From: JBKECP01 sp047974765
GTDB lineage: Bacteria; Pseudomonadota; Gammaproteobacteria; Pseudomonadales; Halieaceae
Assembly: GCA_047974765.1 (NCBI GenBank)
Contig: JBKECP010000006.1
Coordinates: forward strand, 1-64,000
Reading direction: 5' to 3'
Length of the DNA stretch: 64,000 nt
Made by a program: the position numbers and the translations under genes. Shown in pieces: positions 35,327-46,327 of this stretch. Numbering within the stretch: the first letter of the stretch is position 1; each line of letters opens with the position of its first letter. The notes beneath the pieces are model-generated. The model was not told the DNA's origin, searched no databases, and saw only the letters and a program-made list of their open reading frames with translations.

Positions 35327-35986
35327 ATGACTGATCGTAATTTCAATTTGCGTAAAGCTGGCTCGATAGATATATGTGCTTGTGAGCGCAGGCGTTTTGT
35401 GCGACTCGCTGCAGTTGGCCTTGCAACAACAACTGTATCCGGCAGAGCTCTGGCTGGTATTGAACGCCCCGAATCAGATAAAGAGGCGGTCAGTCCTGCG
35501 GTAGAGTTACCACCCCAGATAGGTGATCGCCTTACCTATACGTCGAAGCGACGCAAAGGTGAAATTATTAGGCTCGAAGATATACCGCTTGCTGATAAAC
35601 AGATTATGGCAGTGCCAATGGATAAGAAAAATGGCATCGTCAGAGATGCTTCAAAATATAACTGGATTATGCTTCAGCGTTTTGAGGCAGGTGAGCTTGG
35701 CGGAAATACACAGGCTCGGGCACCGCAAGGTATTGTGGGTTATTCAGCCATTTGCACGCATATGGGTTGTATTGTGTCGAGCTGGGACAGACGCAGGCAA
35801 GGTTATATGTGTCCTTGCCATCAGACTGTATTTGATCCGCGCCATTCAGGAGATATTTTATATGGCCCGGCACCGCGTCGATTGCCTTCAATCCCTATTC
35901 ATGTTGAAGATGGGGAGTTGGTGATTGCCGGTGACTTTGATCAGACACCGGGCTTTGGCAAGCCAGAAGAAATAAAAAGACTGTGA
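35327..35986 (+). CDS. Exported Rieske 2Fe-2S protein
   Basis: 219 residues from ATG 35327 (GTG 35312 is an alternative). It starts with a twin-arginine-like signal (CERRRFVRLAAVGLATTTVSG), so it is exported folded with its cluster. The Rieske domain is complete: C143-T-H-M-G-C148 and C162-P-C164-H165, giving two Cys and two His ligands plus the disulfide pair. Similar to QcrA/PetA Rieske subunits, but no cytochrome b or c1 gene is near. Position after the PQQ dehydrogenase suggests an electron acceptor or carrier role; that is inference. Confidence 0.85.
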   Translation: MTDRNFNLRKAGSIDICACERRRFVRLAAVGLATTTVSGRALAGIERPESDKEAVSPAVELPPQIGDRLTYTSKRRKGEIIRLEDIPLADKQIMAVPMDKKNGIVRDASKYNWIMLQRFEAGELGGNTQARAPQGIVGYSAICTHMGCIVSSWDRRRQGYMCPCHQTVFDPRHSGDILYGPAPRRLPSIPIHVEDGELVIAGDFDQTPGFGKPEEIKRL

Positions 35987-36009
35987 ATCAAACGACGAGG
36001 TATTTATCC

Positions 36010-36465
36010 ATGATGAAGTTCAGATACTTTTTATGGGTTGGCCTGTGGCTGGTTAGTCCTATATTGATGGCGGCTGCCAAGCCTTTGGCCGGGGTTTCCT
36101 GCGAGAATGGGTTTTATATAAAAACTCCGGATGATCAGATATTTTGGATTGATCCAGCTACAGATAAAACCGTTAATGTGTACGATGGACATTATAAAAT
36201 CTCTGCTGTAACAGAGTGCGGCACCGGTGTGATATCTGTTTTTCGACTAACCGAAAATGGTGGTGAGAGAGCCTACTATAGCCCTGACTGTATGAATGTA
36301 GGTAGTCAAAGTGGAGAAACTACGATGGTTTATGAAGGTAAATTATTACTGTCTTCTTTTAGGAAAAGTGCGGAAGGGCTTGTGATCAGTTTTTCTGACG
36401 GTAGTCAGTGGTCCAGTAAAACCTGCACCCATCTGGCAGAGCCGCCTTCTGTCCGTGTGAGATGA
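36010..36465 (+). CDS. Small exported protein of unknown function
   Basis: 151 residues from ATG 36010, with a signal peptide (YFLWVGLWLVSPILMAAA). The mature part is about 125 residues with four Cys (SCENG, ECGTG, DCMNV, TCTHL), which may form two disulfides. I recognise no family. A GTG at 35983 overlaps the Rieske stop and is a possible longer start, but GAGGT upstream of 36010 and the signal peptide favour the ATG. Co-transcription with the Rieske gene is likely. Confidence 0.6.
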   Translation: MMKFRYFLWVGLWLVSPILMAAAKPLAGVSCENGFYIKTPDDQIFWIDPATDKTVNVYDGHYKISAVTECGTGVISVFRLTENGGERAYYSPDCMNVGSQSGETTMVYEGKLLLSSFRKSAEGLVISFSDGSQWSSKTCTHLAEPPSVRVR

Positions 36466-36574
36466 TTATGCTGTACAACCACTTTAATCTGGTGCGAATG
36501 AAATAGGCGCTGTTTTAAATGGCGTAGCTTGTAACCCGATAGTAAATCTATAAGACAGGGTGAAGGTGATTTTT

Positions 36575-38524
<1,950 letters not shown>

Positions 38525-38541
38525 GCAGGATCTGGCAGGCT

Positions 38542-41500
38542 ATGTTTATAAACAGAAGATGGTTATGTGATATGAGACTGCCTGCTATTGCTATTGCTGG
38601 CCTGCTGTTTTTATCGGCTGCTGCTTTGACTGAAGATGCGGCGTATAAGAGCACAACTATTGAGACCCGCCTGGCCAGCTTGATAGCGCGCAGGAGTGTG
38701 GTTCCACTACAACCTTTAGTGCCAGAATCAAAAAGGAATAATCCGGCCATGTTCAGGCTTGGTATGGAGCTATTTTTTTCCAAATCTTTAAGTGGTGATT
38801 TTGATACTGCCTGTGCCAGTTGTCACCATCCTTTTTTGGGAGGTGGAGATGATCTTAGTCTGCCGGTGGGGTCGGGTGCTTACGAGCCCGATCTGTTGGG
38901 ACCGGGACGCTGGCATGACTGGCGTAATGCGAATGATCTCAAGGCCGATGGCGGCCCTAACGTTCCTCGTAATTCACCGACTACATTTAATTCATCGCTG
39001 TTTCAAAAGTCACTCTTTCACGATGGACGTGTATTTGTCAGTGAAGATGCTGCCGAGCCTTATCGTATCAATGGTTACCGCACACCTGATAGTAATCTCT
39101 GGCTGGCAGATCCGGGAGCGGGTACTTCGCTGCTGGCGACCCAGACACGCTTCCCCATTGTGTCGGCGGAGGAGATGCGTGGACGACATCGTTTCCCTGG
39201 TTTGTCCAATGAATCTGTTCGTGAAGCATTGGTGGCCCGCTTGCGTGGTGCTACTAGAGAACTGAAGATTAATCGCTGGCCACAGCTCTTCAAAGAGGCT
39301 TTTCCGGATTATGGCACAGATACGGATACAGAGGCGCTTATTAATTTTGATACTGTACAGCAGGCTATTGCCTTCTATCAGGAAAGCCAGGTGCTGATTG
39401 ACAGCCCCTGGCAGCGATATTTATTGGGTGATAAAAGCAGCCTGACTGAGCAGGATAAACAGGGGGCTGTATTGTTTTTTGCACCCGTCGGGGAAGGAGG
39501 TGCTGGTTGTGCTCAATGCCATCGACCGCCTCTTTTTTCCGATGAGAGCTATCATAATATTGCTGTGCCACAGTTTGGTCGTGGTAAAAACCCAGACGCA
39601 TCAGATTTTGGTCGATATGCGGTTACGCGCAATATAAGTGACCGCTACCGTTTTCGCACACCTTCTTTGCTTAATGTGGAGATTACAGCACCTTATGGTC
39701 ACAGTGGTGCTTTTGTCACACTTGAGGCAATGATTCGTCATCATCTTGATCCGGCCGTATCGCTGGCGAATTTTGATTTCAGTTTCCAGGATAACGCCCA
39801 GATGGCACCTGCGGGCCATCTTTATGCACATTCACGAGCCTTGTCGATGGCGGTCTTGCAGCAGTTACAAAAGGATCGGGCTGACGGACTTGACTTGTTG
39901 CCTGCAGGGCTTGTTCTTGGTGATGCTGATGTCGATGCGCTGGCAGCATTTTTACGCAGCCTCACTGATCCCTGCGCCAGAGATCGTGACTGTCTGAGTC
40001 ACTGGGTTCCGGCGGTATCGGATCCTGCGCCTGATGAACACCGTTTGGTAGCCACTTTTTCTGATTATGGCCCGCCACCACATGCGCTCCGGAAAACGCG
40101 GGTAAGTCCAAAAGGTATCCCATCGCTATATATTCAGATACCGGCGCCAGCTGATGGAGCTGATGCACCGAATGAGGCGGCCAGTCAGGGTGCCGTCGTG
40201 CCCGCCCGATTGTTTGTCCGCACAAATTGTGCGGTAGCTGATGCAAAGTTTCCTGCAGATAAACATGACAGTGATAACGGTGAGGCAGCCTCGGACAGGC
40301 TCTTTGTGGAAATAGCAAAAATTTCAGGTATTGATGGCTCACATGCATTGCCCTGGCATTACTATTCGCTGCGAACAGCCCAGCGCATGTTATTCAGTGG
40401 CGGGCTGGCCGTGGGTGATATCAATAATGACTGCCTGCCGGATATTTTTCTGCCGACCGGTACAGGCCTGGGTGAGCTGTATCTCAATACGGGACAGGGC
40501 AGCTATCACAACGCAAGTAAACAATGGGCCCTGGACAAATTGGCAAACAGGGGGCAGGAATTGGCCAGTAATGGTGCGCTGATGGGTGATTTGGAGGGTG
40601 ATGGAGATCTTGATCTTATCGTCGGTTATGTATCGTCGACCTGGAATGTGGATCAGGTGCATATTGATAAAGCATTGTATTCAGTTGTTTCCATACTGCG
40701 TAATGAGGGTGATCATTTTGTGCTGTGGCCAGATGTGCATATCGACGCCAGCCTGACCAGCTGGTCCTTTGCTCTGGCTGATTATGATAACGATGGTGAT
40801 CTTGATCTGATGACGACACATTGGCGTGGCCCTGGGCTGGGGGGAGGGCAGCCTAATCACTTGTGGCGCAATGATCTCAATAAAGAACAATTAAGTTTTA
40901 AAGCGGTGGATGGCGAGGCAGGGCTTGAATACATGACAGGAGAAACAGATTTCACCTTTACCGGAACATTTGCCGACATGTCTGGCGATGGTTTACCGGA
41001 TATCGTTATGGCGGCGGATTTTGAAAGCAGCCAGTATTTTCTGAACACGGGTAAAGGTTTTGTCCGTTCTGCCAGTGTCGGTCGGCTTAGTGATGAAAAT
41101 GGTATGGGTTCAGCGGTTGGTGATTATGACAACGATGGAGATCTTGACTGGTTTGTTTCCAGTATCTGGGATGCTGATGGGCAGGCGGAAGGTAACTGGG
41201 GGGTTAGTGGAAATCGTTTATATCGCAATGAAGGCGGCGTATTAAATGATCAATCCGGGGTGACGGGTGTGCTTGAGGGGTATTGGGCATGGGGAGCCTG
41301 TTTTGCAGATTTTAATAATGACATGTGGCTTGATCTCTTTCATGTCAGCGGTTTTGATTTGCCGGTACAGCTGGCTCGTCAATTTGCGCATCCGGCGGCT
41401 TACGGCAGGCTCAAGCAATCTTTGCGGGATTTTGAAAAAACACCCAGCCGATTGTATATGGCCGATGCAGCCGGGAGCTTTGTCGAGCGCGCTGAAAGTA

Positions 41501-41922
41501 TGGGTATTGATGATCGGTTATCGGGGCGGGCTGTTGTATGCTTTGATCATGACCGGGATGGTGATTTGGATATTTTGATATCCAACCATAATGCTGTGCC
41601 TTTGCTGTACCGAAACCTGTCTCGTGAGGGTGGGAAAGGTAATTTTATCAATCTCTCATTGACCGATCCTGATAGCTCCAACCGGCATGCGATTGGTGCA
41701 AAAGTAATAATTAAGGCGGGTGGCCAGCAGCAAATGCGTGAATTACAGGCCGGTGGCAGCTTCTTGTCAGGTGGGCCGCCTGAATTGCATTTTGGGCTGG
41801 GTGAGGCCAGGCTTATTGAGGAAGTTCGGGTAATCTGGCCTGGCCCTCTACGTCAGCAAAGTGTCTTTGAAAATGTATCTGTGAACCACTTTTTAAAGAT
41901 TGAAAAGCAGCCGTCATTATAG
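38542..41922 (+). CDS. Di-haem peroxidase fused to FG-GAP propeller and ASPIC/UnbV domain
   Basis: 1126 residues, exported (signal LPAIAIAGLLFLSAAALT; ATG 38572 is an alternative start). Residues ~50-480 are a MauG/cytochrome c peroxidase-like domain with haem motifs C91-ASCH and C323-AQCH and the PYGHSGAFVTLEAMIRHH segment. Residues ~620-1010 carry at least seven calcium-loop FG-GAP/VCBS repeats (DINNDCLPDIF, DLEGDGDLDLIV, DYDNDGDLDLMT, DMSGDGLPDIVM, DYDNDGDLDWFV, DFNNDMWLDLF, DHDRDGDLDILIS). The end (~1040-1115) is an ASPIC/UnbV domain (IGAKVIIKAGG...HFGLGEA). It starts 18 bases after the activator stop. Function unknown; a redox enzyme acting on an extracytoplasmic target is plausible. Confidence 0.85.
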   Translation: MFINRRWLCDMRLPAIAIAGLLFLSAAALTEDAAYKSTTIETRLASLIARRSVVPLQPLVPESKRNNPAMFRLGMELFFSKSLSGDFDTACASCHHPFLGGGDDLSLPVGSGAYEPDLLGPGRWHDWRNANDLKADGGPNVPRNSPTTFNSSLFQKSLFHDGRVFVSEDAAEPYRINGYRTPDSNLWLADPGAGTSLLATQTRFPIVSAEEMRGRHRFPGLSNESVREALVARLRGATRELKINRWPQLFKEAFPDYGTDTDTEALINFDTVQQAIAFYQESQVLIDSPWQRYLLGDKSSLTEQDKQGAVLFFAPVGEGGAGCAQCHRPPLFSDESYHNIAVPQFGRGKNPDASDFGRYAVTRNISDRYRFRTPSLLNVEITAPYGHSGAFVTLEAMIRHHLDPAVSLANFDFSFQDNAQMAPAGHLYAHSRALSMAVLQQLQKDRADGLDLLPAGLVLGDADVDALAAFLRSLTDPCARDRDCLSHWVPAVSDPAPDEHRLVATFSDYGPPPHALRKTRVSPKGIPSLYIQIPAPADGADAPNEAASQGAVVPARLFVRTNCAVADAKFPADKHDSDNGEAASDRLFVEIAKISGIDGSHALPWHYYSLRTAQRMLFSGGLAVGDINNDCLPDIFLPTGTGLGELYLNTGQGSYHNASKQWALDKLANRGQELASNGALMGDLEGDGDLDLIVGYVSSTWNVDQVHIDKALYSVVSILRNEGDHFVLWPDVHIDASLTSWSFALADYDNDGDLDLMTTHWRGPGLGGGQPNHLWRNDLNKEQLSFKAVDGEAGLEYMTGETDFTFTGTFADMSGDGLPDIVMAADFESSQYFLNTGKGFVRSASVGRLSDENGMGSAVGDYDNDGDLDWFVSSIWDADGQAEGNWGVSGNRLYRNEGGVLNDQSGVTGVLEGYWAWGACFADFNNDMWLDLFHVSGFDLPVQLARQFAHPAAYGRLKQSLRDFEKTPSRLYMADAAGSFVERAESMGIDDRLSGRAVVCFDHDRDGDLDILISNHNAVPLLYRNLSREGGKGNFINLSLTDPDSSNRHAIGAKVIIKAGGQQQMRELQAGGSFLSGGPPELHFGLGEARLIEEVRVIWPGPLRQQSVFENVSVNHFLKIEKQPSL

Positions 41923-42036
41923 TTCTGGCAGATATCCCTGGTAGTTGTGCCTGTCTGATTGTAGGTGTCCCGTATTTTGTCGCTGTTTTCATACTGGTGA
42001 TCTATGCAGCCAGCTATGTTTCCCTCCATCGCAGAT

Positions 42037-42269
42037 ATAATCCTGGGTTCCGCAGTCGAGCGCTTGTTTTCTTCTTGAAAGCCTATGGGTACTGGACTTC
42101 TGGTCTTTGATCGCACTCACCTTCCGGGTGGAAACGCTACACACCCACTGGTACTGCACTTGGCGTGTCAGGCAGCGTTCTCCATCTTGCGGGCAATCAG
42201 CCCGCGGCGTTGCCTGACACACCGATTACAGCACCATTGGGCACGTCCAACTGCGGATTCTAGGATAAT
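42037..42269. mobile_element. MITE-like element, copy A
   Basis: 233 bases bounded by imperfect terminal inverted repeats. The left end reads ATAATCCTGGGTTCCGCAGT and the right end, reversed, reads ATTATCCTAGAATCCGCAGT. A near copy lies at 49499-49712. Internally GTGTCAGGCA and TGCCTGACAC form a hairpin around a GC-rich centre. There is no transposase inside. No clear target duplication is seen. It fills most of the 467-base gap between the peroxidase fusion and the glycosyltransferase; the rest of the gap shows nothing. Confidence 0.65.
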
Positions 42270-42389
42270 GGAACTTCGGTTAAATTTTTGACTCATAGGA
42301 TAGTCGGCTTCTTGTTGATTTGTCGTAAGAACGACTATTCAGGGAGCGTATTTTCTTGAAAGAATAACGACTGGAGCGGGGGGCTTCCA

Positions 42390-43397
42390 TTGAGCAGATT
42401 GCGACTGATTATTAAGACTGACAAGACTGAATGTCTGTTGAATCCGCTGTTGTCAAAGTTGCCATCTCAAGAGGATGTTACGCTTTCTGTACATCGTTTT
42501 GAGCAGTTGGCGGCAACATCGGAAATGCCGGGTATTGATATTGAACCGGCTAATGGCCTGCTTGTTTCAATGACCTCGACCAGAGAGCGCATCATGCGTG
42601 CCGCACTGGCCATTGAAAGTCTGATGCAGCAAAGCGTGCTGCCGGGTCGAATAGTTTTATGTCTGGATAAAAACAGTTTTCGCAAAGGCGAATTGCCAGC
42701 CCTGATTCGGCGCCAGTGTGAACGTGGGCTGAAGGTGTTGTTGTGCGAGCGCGACCTCGGCCCTCACACGAAGTATTACTACAGCCTGCAGCAAAATCCG
42801 GATTCACTGCTGTTAACGGTCGATGATGACAAACTCTACCCGGCCACAATGATCGAAGAGTTACTGCAGGCTCACCTTCGCGCGCCAGATGTGGTGCATT
42901 GCCATCGCGGGCACGCTATTACTTTTAGCGGACGCAGTATACAACCTTATAAGCGCTGGGAAAAAAATACGGCTATTACACAAGCGTCCGCACTGGTTTT
43001 TCCTACTGGTGTTGGTGGCGTACTGTACTTTCCTGGGTGCTTTGATGAGCGTGTGCTTGATCAAAGTCTGTTTGGTCGTCTGTGTCCAAGTGCCGATGAT
43101 GTCTGGCTCAAGGCAATGACACTTGCCAAAGGGACTTTAAGTCAAATGGTACCTCATGAAGATGACTGGAATGCCCGTTGCTTTACAGTGCCTGGCACCC
43201 AACATGCAGCGCTCAAGCGTATCAATAAAAGCCGTCGTACAGGTAATGACAGCCAAATAGCACGAACCTTTAGATACTTTGGTCTAATGGAAGGCTTGTG
43301 CCAACAGTATCACCGGGATACTAACCCGCCCGTACGCAAAGAAGCGTTGGCATTGCTCAAAAGTATGTTTAAACGCCGCAGGGTACCCTCGCGCTAG
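42390..43397 (+). CDS. Glycosyltransferase-like protein (GT-A fold)
   Basis: 335 residues. The region around LLVSMTSTRERIMRAALAIE, LMQQSVLPGRIVLCLD and the metal-binding DDD in LLTVDDDKLYP is the pattern of GT-A glycosyltransferases. The C-terminal third is basic (LLKSMFKRRRVPSR). Start is TTG 42390 with GGAGCGGGG upstream; no better ATG is present. It stands alone, without other polysaccharide genes, so the acceptor is unknown. Confidence 0.6.
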   Translation: MSRLRLIIKTDKTECLLNPLLSKLPSQEDVTLSVHRFEQLAATSEMPGIDIEPANGLLVSMTSTRERIMRAALAIESLMQQSVLPGRIVLCLDKNSFRKGELPALIRRQCERGLKVLLCERDLGPHTKYYYSLQQNPDSLLLTVDDDKLYPATMIEELLQAHLRAPDVVHCHRGHAITFSGRSIQPYKRWEKNTAITQASALVFPTGVGGVLYFPGCFDERVLDQSLFGRLCPSADDVWLKAMTLAKGTLSQMVPHEDDWNARCFTVPGTQHAALKRINKSRRTGNDSQIARTFRYFGLMEGLCQQYHRDTNPPVRKEALALLKSMFKRRRVPSR

Positions 43398-43410
43398 CCA
43401 TGATGTCTAA

Positions 43411-43815
43411 TCACCCCGGGTCCTGCTCTTTGAAACGGTGAATCTGCCGTCGTTGTTTTTTAGTGGGCCGCTGGGTCGGGCGCTCAATCATGCCACCGGC
43501 AGCTTTGCGGGCCTCTGTTTCGGCCTGGCGGCGGGCGATGGAAGCATCGCTCTCCTGGTAAAGCCGACTTGCCTCAGGTGCTCCGCGACGCTGATCAGAC
43601 AGTGCCTGCACCACAATATCCTTCAAGTCCCAGCCCTGACGAATTTGCAGCTTGTCACCGATACTGATTTCACGCGATACCTTGACCCGCTGGCCATCCA
43701 GCTGCACCTTGCCACCTTCAATGGCCGCTTTGGCCAGAGAGCGGGTTTTAAAAAAGCGGGCGGCCCACAGCCATTTGTCCAGACGCAGGCCTTGTGAGGG
43801 TTGTTTTTCACTCAT
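43411..43815 (-). CDS. hslR: Hsp15, ribosome-associated heat shock protein
   Basis: 134 residues with an N-terminal S4 RNA-binding domain (RLDKWLWAARFFKTRSLAKAA, GGKVQLDGQRVKVSREI) and a basic tail (QRPTKKQRRQIHRFK). In E. coli Hsp15 recycles stalled 50S subunits carrying peptidyl-tRNA. Overlaps the yrfG-type gene by ATGA, the same pairing as yrfG-hslR in E. coli. Confidence 0.92.
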   Translation of the reverse strand: MSEKQPSQGLRLDKWLWAARFFKTRSLAKAAIEGGKVQLDGQRVKVSREISIGDKLQIRQGWDLKDIVVQALSDQRRGAPEASRLYQESDASIARRQAETEARKAAGGMIERPTQRPTKKQRRQIHRFKEQDPG

Positions 43816-44516
43816 GTTTGTTCTCGCTCAAGGCTGTCTTTTTGCTCAAGGCATGTGGTGTCCATGCCGGGCATGATTTCGTTAAAGTGATGTATGCCAG
43901 GAAAGCGGGTATTGCTGCGTTTTTGTTGCTGGCTGTCAGGTTGCAGCAGGGTCAGCAGGTGGGCAATTCCATAGTCACGGGCTGAGCTGAGCACTGATTC
44001 AGTATCATCAATCAATAGCGTGTGGGACGGGTCAAAAGGGTGTAGTGCCTGTAGAGCATGCCAGAAGGCCTGTTCTTCTTTGGGGGCATTGAGTTCGTGA
44101 GAGACCACTATCCGGTGGAACCATCTGCGGATATCAATGGTTTCCATCTTGATATCCAGAGCTTTGCGATGGGCGTTGGTCACCATAAGCACATCCCGGC
44201 TGCTTTTGTGCAGAACCTGTAAAAACTCCAGGGCATAGGGGCGCAGGCGGATCAGGTGACGCAGCTCGCGTTTGAGGGCAGGCAGGTCCAGTTTCAGTTG
44301 CCCGCTCCAATAGTCCAGGCAGTACCATTGCAACGTGCCTTTGTTCTGGCTGATTTGTGCAAGTAATTGCTCGTTGACCGCTGCCAATGGGCGGTGATTG
44401 ACACGGGCAAATACCTGTGGCACATGCTCCGTCCAGAAATAATTGTCAAAGTGTAAATCAAGCAGTGTGCCGTCCATGTCCAGCAGTACTGTGTCAATCT
44501 GGTTCCAGTTAATCAT
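43812..44516 (-). CDS. yrfG: HAD-family nucleotidase (YrfG-like)
   Basis: 234 residues from ATG 44516 (INWNQIDTVLLDMDGTLLDL). The HAD motifs are VLLDMDGTLLD (nucleophile Asp), VTNAHRK and LLIDDTESV. E. coli YrfG hydrolyses GMP and IMP. WYCLDYWSGQL and DNYFWTEHVP match YrfG. Longer in-frame starts at 44552 and 44672 are possible but not family-like. Confidence 0.88.
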   Translation of the reverse strand: MINWNQIDTVLLDMDGTLLDLHFDNYFWTEHVPQVFARVNHRPLAAVNEQLLAQISQNKGTLQWYCLDYWSGQLKLDLPALKRELRHLIRLRPYALEFLQVLHKSSRDVLMVTNAHRKALDIKMETIDIRRWFHRIVVSHELNAPKEEQAFWHALQALHPFDPSHTLLIDDTESVLSSARDYGIAHLLTLLQPDSQQQKRSNTRFPGIHHFNEIMPGMDTTCLEQKDSLEREQT

Positions 44517-44654
44517 GCCACTGTAGTTTTGATCATTAAGCAGAGTGCGCATTATGCCGCGTTTTGTGCGTTTTTTGCAGGTTTTGCCTGTTTGTCGGGC
44601 AGCGATGGCCGGGTGGCAGTGGTATAGTGGCGGCACGAAATAACGGGGTGATTT

Positions 44655-45494
44655 GTGCAGTATCTGGAACACTATATCGAGCCTTTACTGAGGCTTTGCA
44701 CGCGTGCGGGTGAGGCCATTTGCTTCCATTATCACGCACCGGGCGGGATACAAGTGGCTTCAAAACCCGATGACTCCCCTCTGACGCAGGCCGATCTTGA
44801 ATCCCATGCCATCCTGCGCGACGGGCTGACGGCACTGGCTGATAATCTGCCGGTGTTATCAGAGGAGTCCAGCCCTGATCACAAGGCACGGCGGAAGAGC
44901 TGGTCGCGCTACTGGTTGGTGGACCCCCTCGACGGTACCAAGGAATTTGTTGCAGGTACTGGTGAATTCACAATCAATATTGCATTGATCGAGGCTCATC
45001 GCCCTGTGCTTGGACTGCTTTACCTGCCTTTGAAAAAACGTGCTTATATCGGTATTCCCGATTGTCTGGCCCGGCGCTTTGACCGTGATGGTAATGGCTG
45101 GCAAGCGCGGTCGATCAGTGCGCGTTCATGGGCTATAGGACAGCCGGTGGCGGTATTGGCCAGTAAGCGTCACGGTGGCAGGAAGCTGACTCATTGTCTG
45201 GACTGGCTGCGCAGCAATCTGGGACCGATCGAGCGCTTTAACAGTGGCAGTGCTCTCAAATTCTGTGATCTGGCTGAGGGACACGGTGATATTTATCCGC
45301 GCTTTGCGCCCTGTAGCGAATGGGATGTTGCGGCGGGTCAGGCTCTGCTGGAAGCCGCCGGAGGTGCAGTGCTGGGCACCGATGGCCTGGCACTGCGTTA
45401 CAACCTGCGTGACTCGCTGCTCAGTCCCCATTTTCTGGCTATTGCCGATTCTGCCCAGCCTGCGTGGCGCCGTTATCTGGAAACATTGAATTAA
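44655..45494 (+). CDS. cysQ: 3'(2'),5'-bisphosphate nucleotidase CysQ
   Basis: 279 residues, inositol-monophosphatase fold. It removes 3'-phosphate from PAP/PAPS, recycling the by-product of sulfate assimilation. Motifs: LPVLSEESSPD, WLVDPLDGTKEFV, and the late SEWDVAAGQALLEAAGG. Start is GTG 44655 with GGGGTGA 4-9 bases upstream. It is divergent from yrfG. Confidence 0.94.
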   Translation: MQYLEHYIEPLLRLCTRAGEAICFHYHAPGGIQVASKPDDSPLTQADLESHAILRDGLTALADNLPVLSEESSPDHKARRKSWSRYWLVDPLDGTKEFVAGTGEFTINIALIEAHRPVLGLLYLPLKKRAYIGIPDCLARRFDRDGNGWQARSISARSWAIGQPVAVLASKRHGGRKLTHCLDWLRSNLGPIERFNSGSALKFCDLAEGHGDIYPRFAPCSEWDVAAGQALLEAAGGAVLGTDGLALRYNLRDSLLSPHFLAIADSAQPAWRRYLETLN

Positions 45495-45588
45495 GCAGCA
45501 ACAGTACGGGGTTGCTTGTGTAATGCTTCGAGGAAGGTATAGAGTATCCGACAGTGGCTGATAAGCTGTCAGTGGAGTCTCAACAACA

Positions 45589-45837
45589 ATGGATACACCT
45601 TCGGGAGATAATCCGGAAATCGAAAGCAAAGAGGCCGCCAACGAGGTGATGACACCGACTGTACGGCTGGAACAGATGGTCAATCGACATCGACTACTGG
45701 ACGATAAAATTACTGAAATGCACAGCTTCCCTTTCCAGAATCATATTCTGATGCAGCGCCTGAAGAAGGAAAAACTTTACTTGAAGGACGCTATTGAGCG
45801 CCTGAAAGATGAGCTTATCCCCGATCTCAATGCGTAA
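45589..45837 (+). CDS. Small YdcH/DUF465-like helical protein
   Basis: 82 residues, mostly helical. The segment LVNRHRLLDDKI-like MVNRHRLLDDKITEM, then LKKEKLYLKDAIERL, is the two-helix hairpin of DUF465/YdcH proteins. Function unknown. It ends one base before the oppositely oriented ogt gene. Confidence 0.78.
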   Translation: MDTPSGDNPEIESKEAANEVMTPTVRLEQMVNRHRLLDDKITEMHSFPFQNHILMQRLKKEKLYLKDAIERLKDELIPDLNA

Positions 45838-45838
45838 T

Positions 45839-46327
45839 TTAAAGTGCGCCTTCCAGCTCCAGTAACTGTTGCTTGATTGCCAGTCCACCGGCAAAGCCGG
45901 TGAGCGTACCGTTGCTGCCAATTACCCTGTGGCAGGGTACTACGATGGGAATGGGGTTGCGCCCGTTGGCGGCGCCTACCGCCCGCACGGCCTTTTCCCG
46001 GCCGATAGTACATGCAATATCCCGGTAAGTGCGCAGTTCCCCGTAGGGGATATGTGTCAGCGCCTGCCAGACGGACTGTTGAAAAGGTGTGCCTCCAGCA
46101 GCCAGTGGCAGTTCAAAGTGATGCCGCCGACCTGCAAAATATTCTTTTAGTTGGCTGGCGCTGTGCTTGAGTACAGTATTGTACACTGACACTCCGGCCA
46201 GGCTGGTATCGTGGGCATCGGGGAAGTGGATGCACAGTAGTGCCTGGTCATTGGCGATCAATTGCAGTGGGCCGACAGGGCTGTCGATAACCAGCGCAGT
46301 AACGGATGTGTTCACAGACTTCTCCAT
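45839..46327 (-). CDS. ogt: Methylated-DNA-protein-cysteine methyltransferase
   Basis: 162 residues. It removes O6-alkyl groups from guanine to its own cysteine. The active site is IPIVVPCHRVIGSNG; GTPFQQSVWQAL and NGRNPIPI are conserved. A suicide repair enzyme. It overlaps the upstream Ada-AlkA gene by 16 bases, so both are made from one mRNA. Confidence 0.95.
   Translation of the reverse strand: MEKSVNTSVTALVIDSPVGPLQLIANDQALLCIHFPDAHDTSLAGVSVYNTVLKHSASQLKEYFAGRRHHFELPLAAGGTPFQQSVWQALTHIPYGELRTYRDIACTIGREKAVRAVGAANGRNPIPIVVPCHRVIGSNGTLTGFAGGLAIKQQLLELEGAL

Noticed and set aside
42085..42291. 68-codon frame in the gap after the peroxidase fusion
   Set aside because: It lies inside the MITE-like element, and the corresponding frame in the second copy is not conserved.
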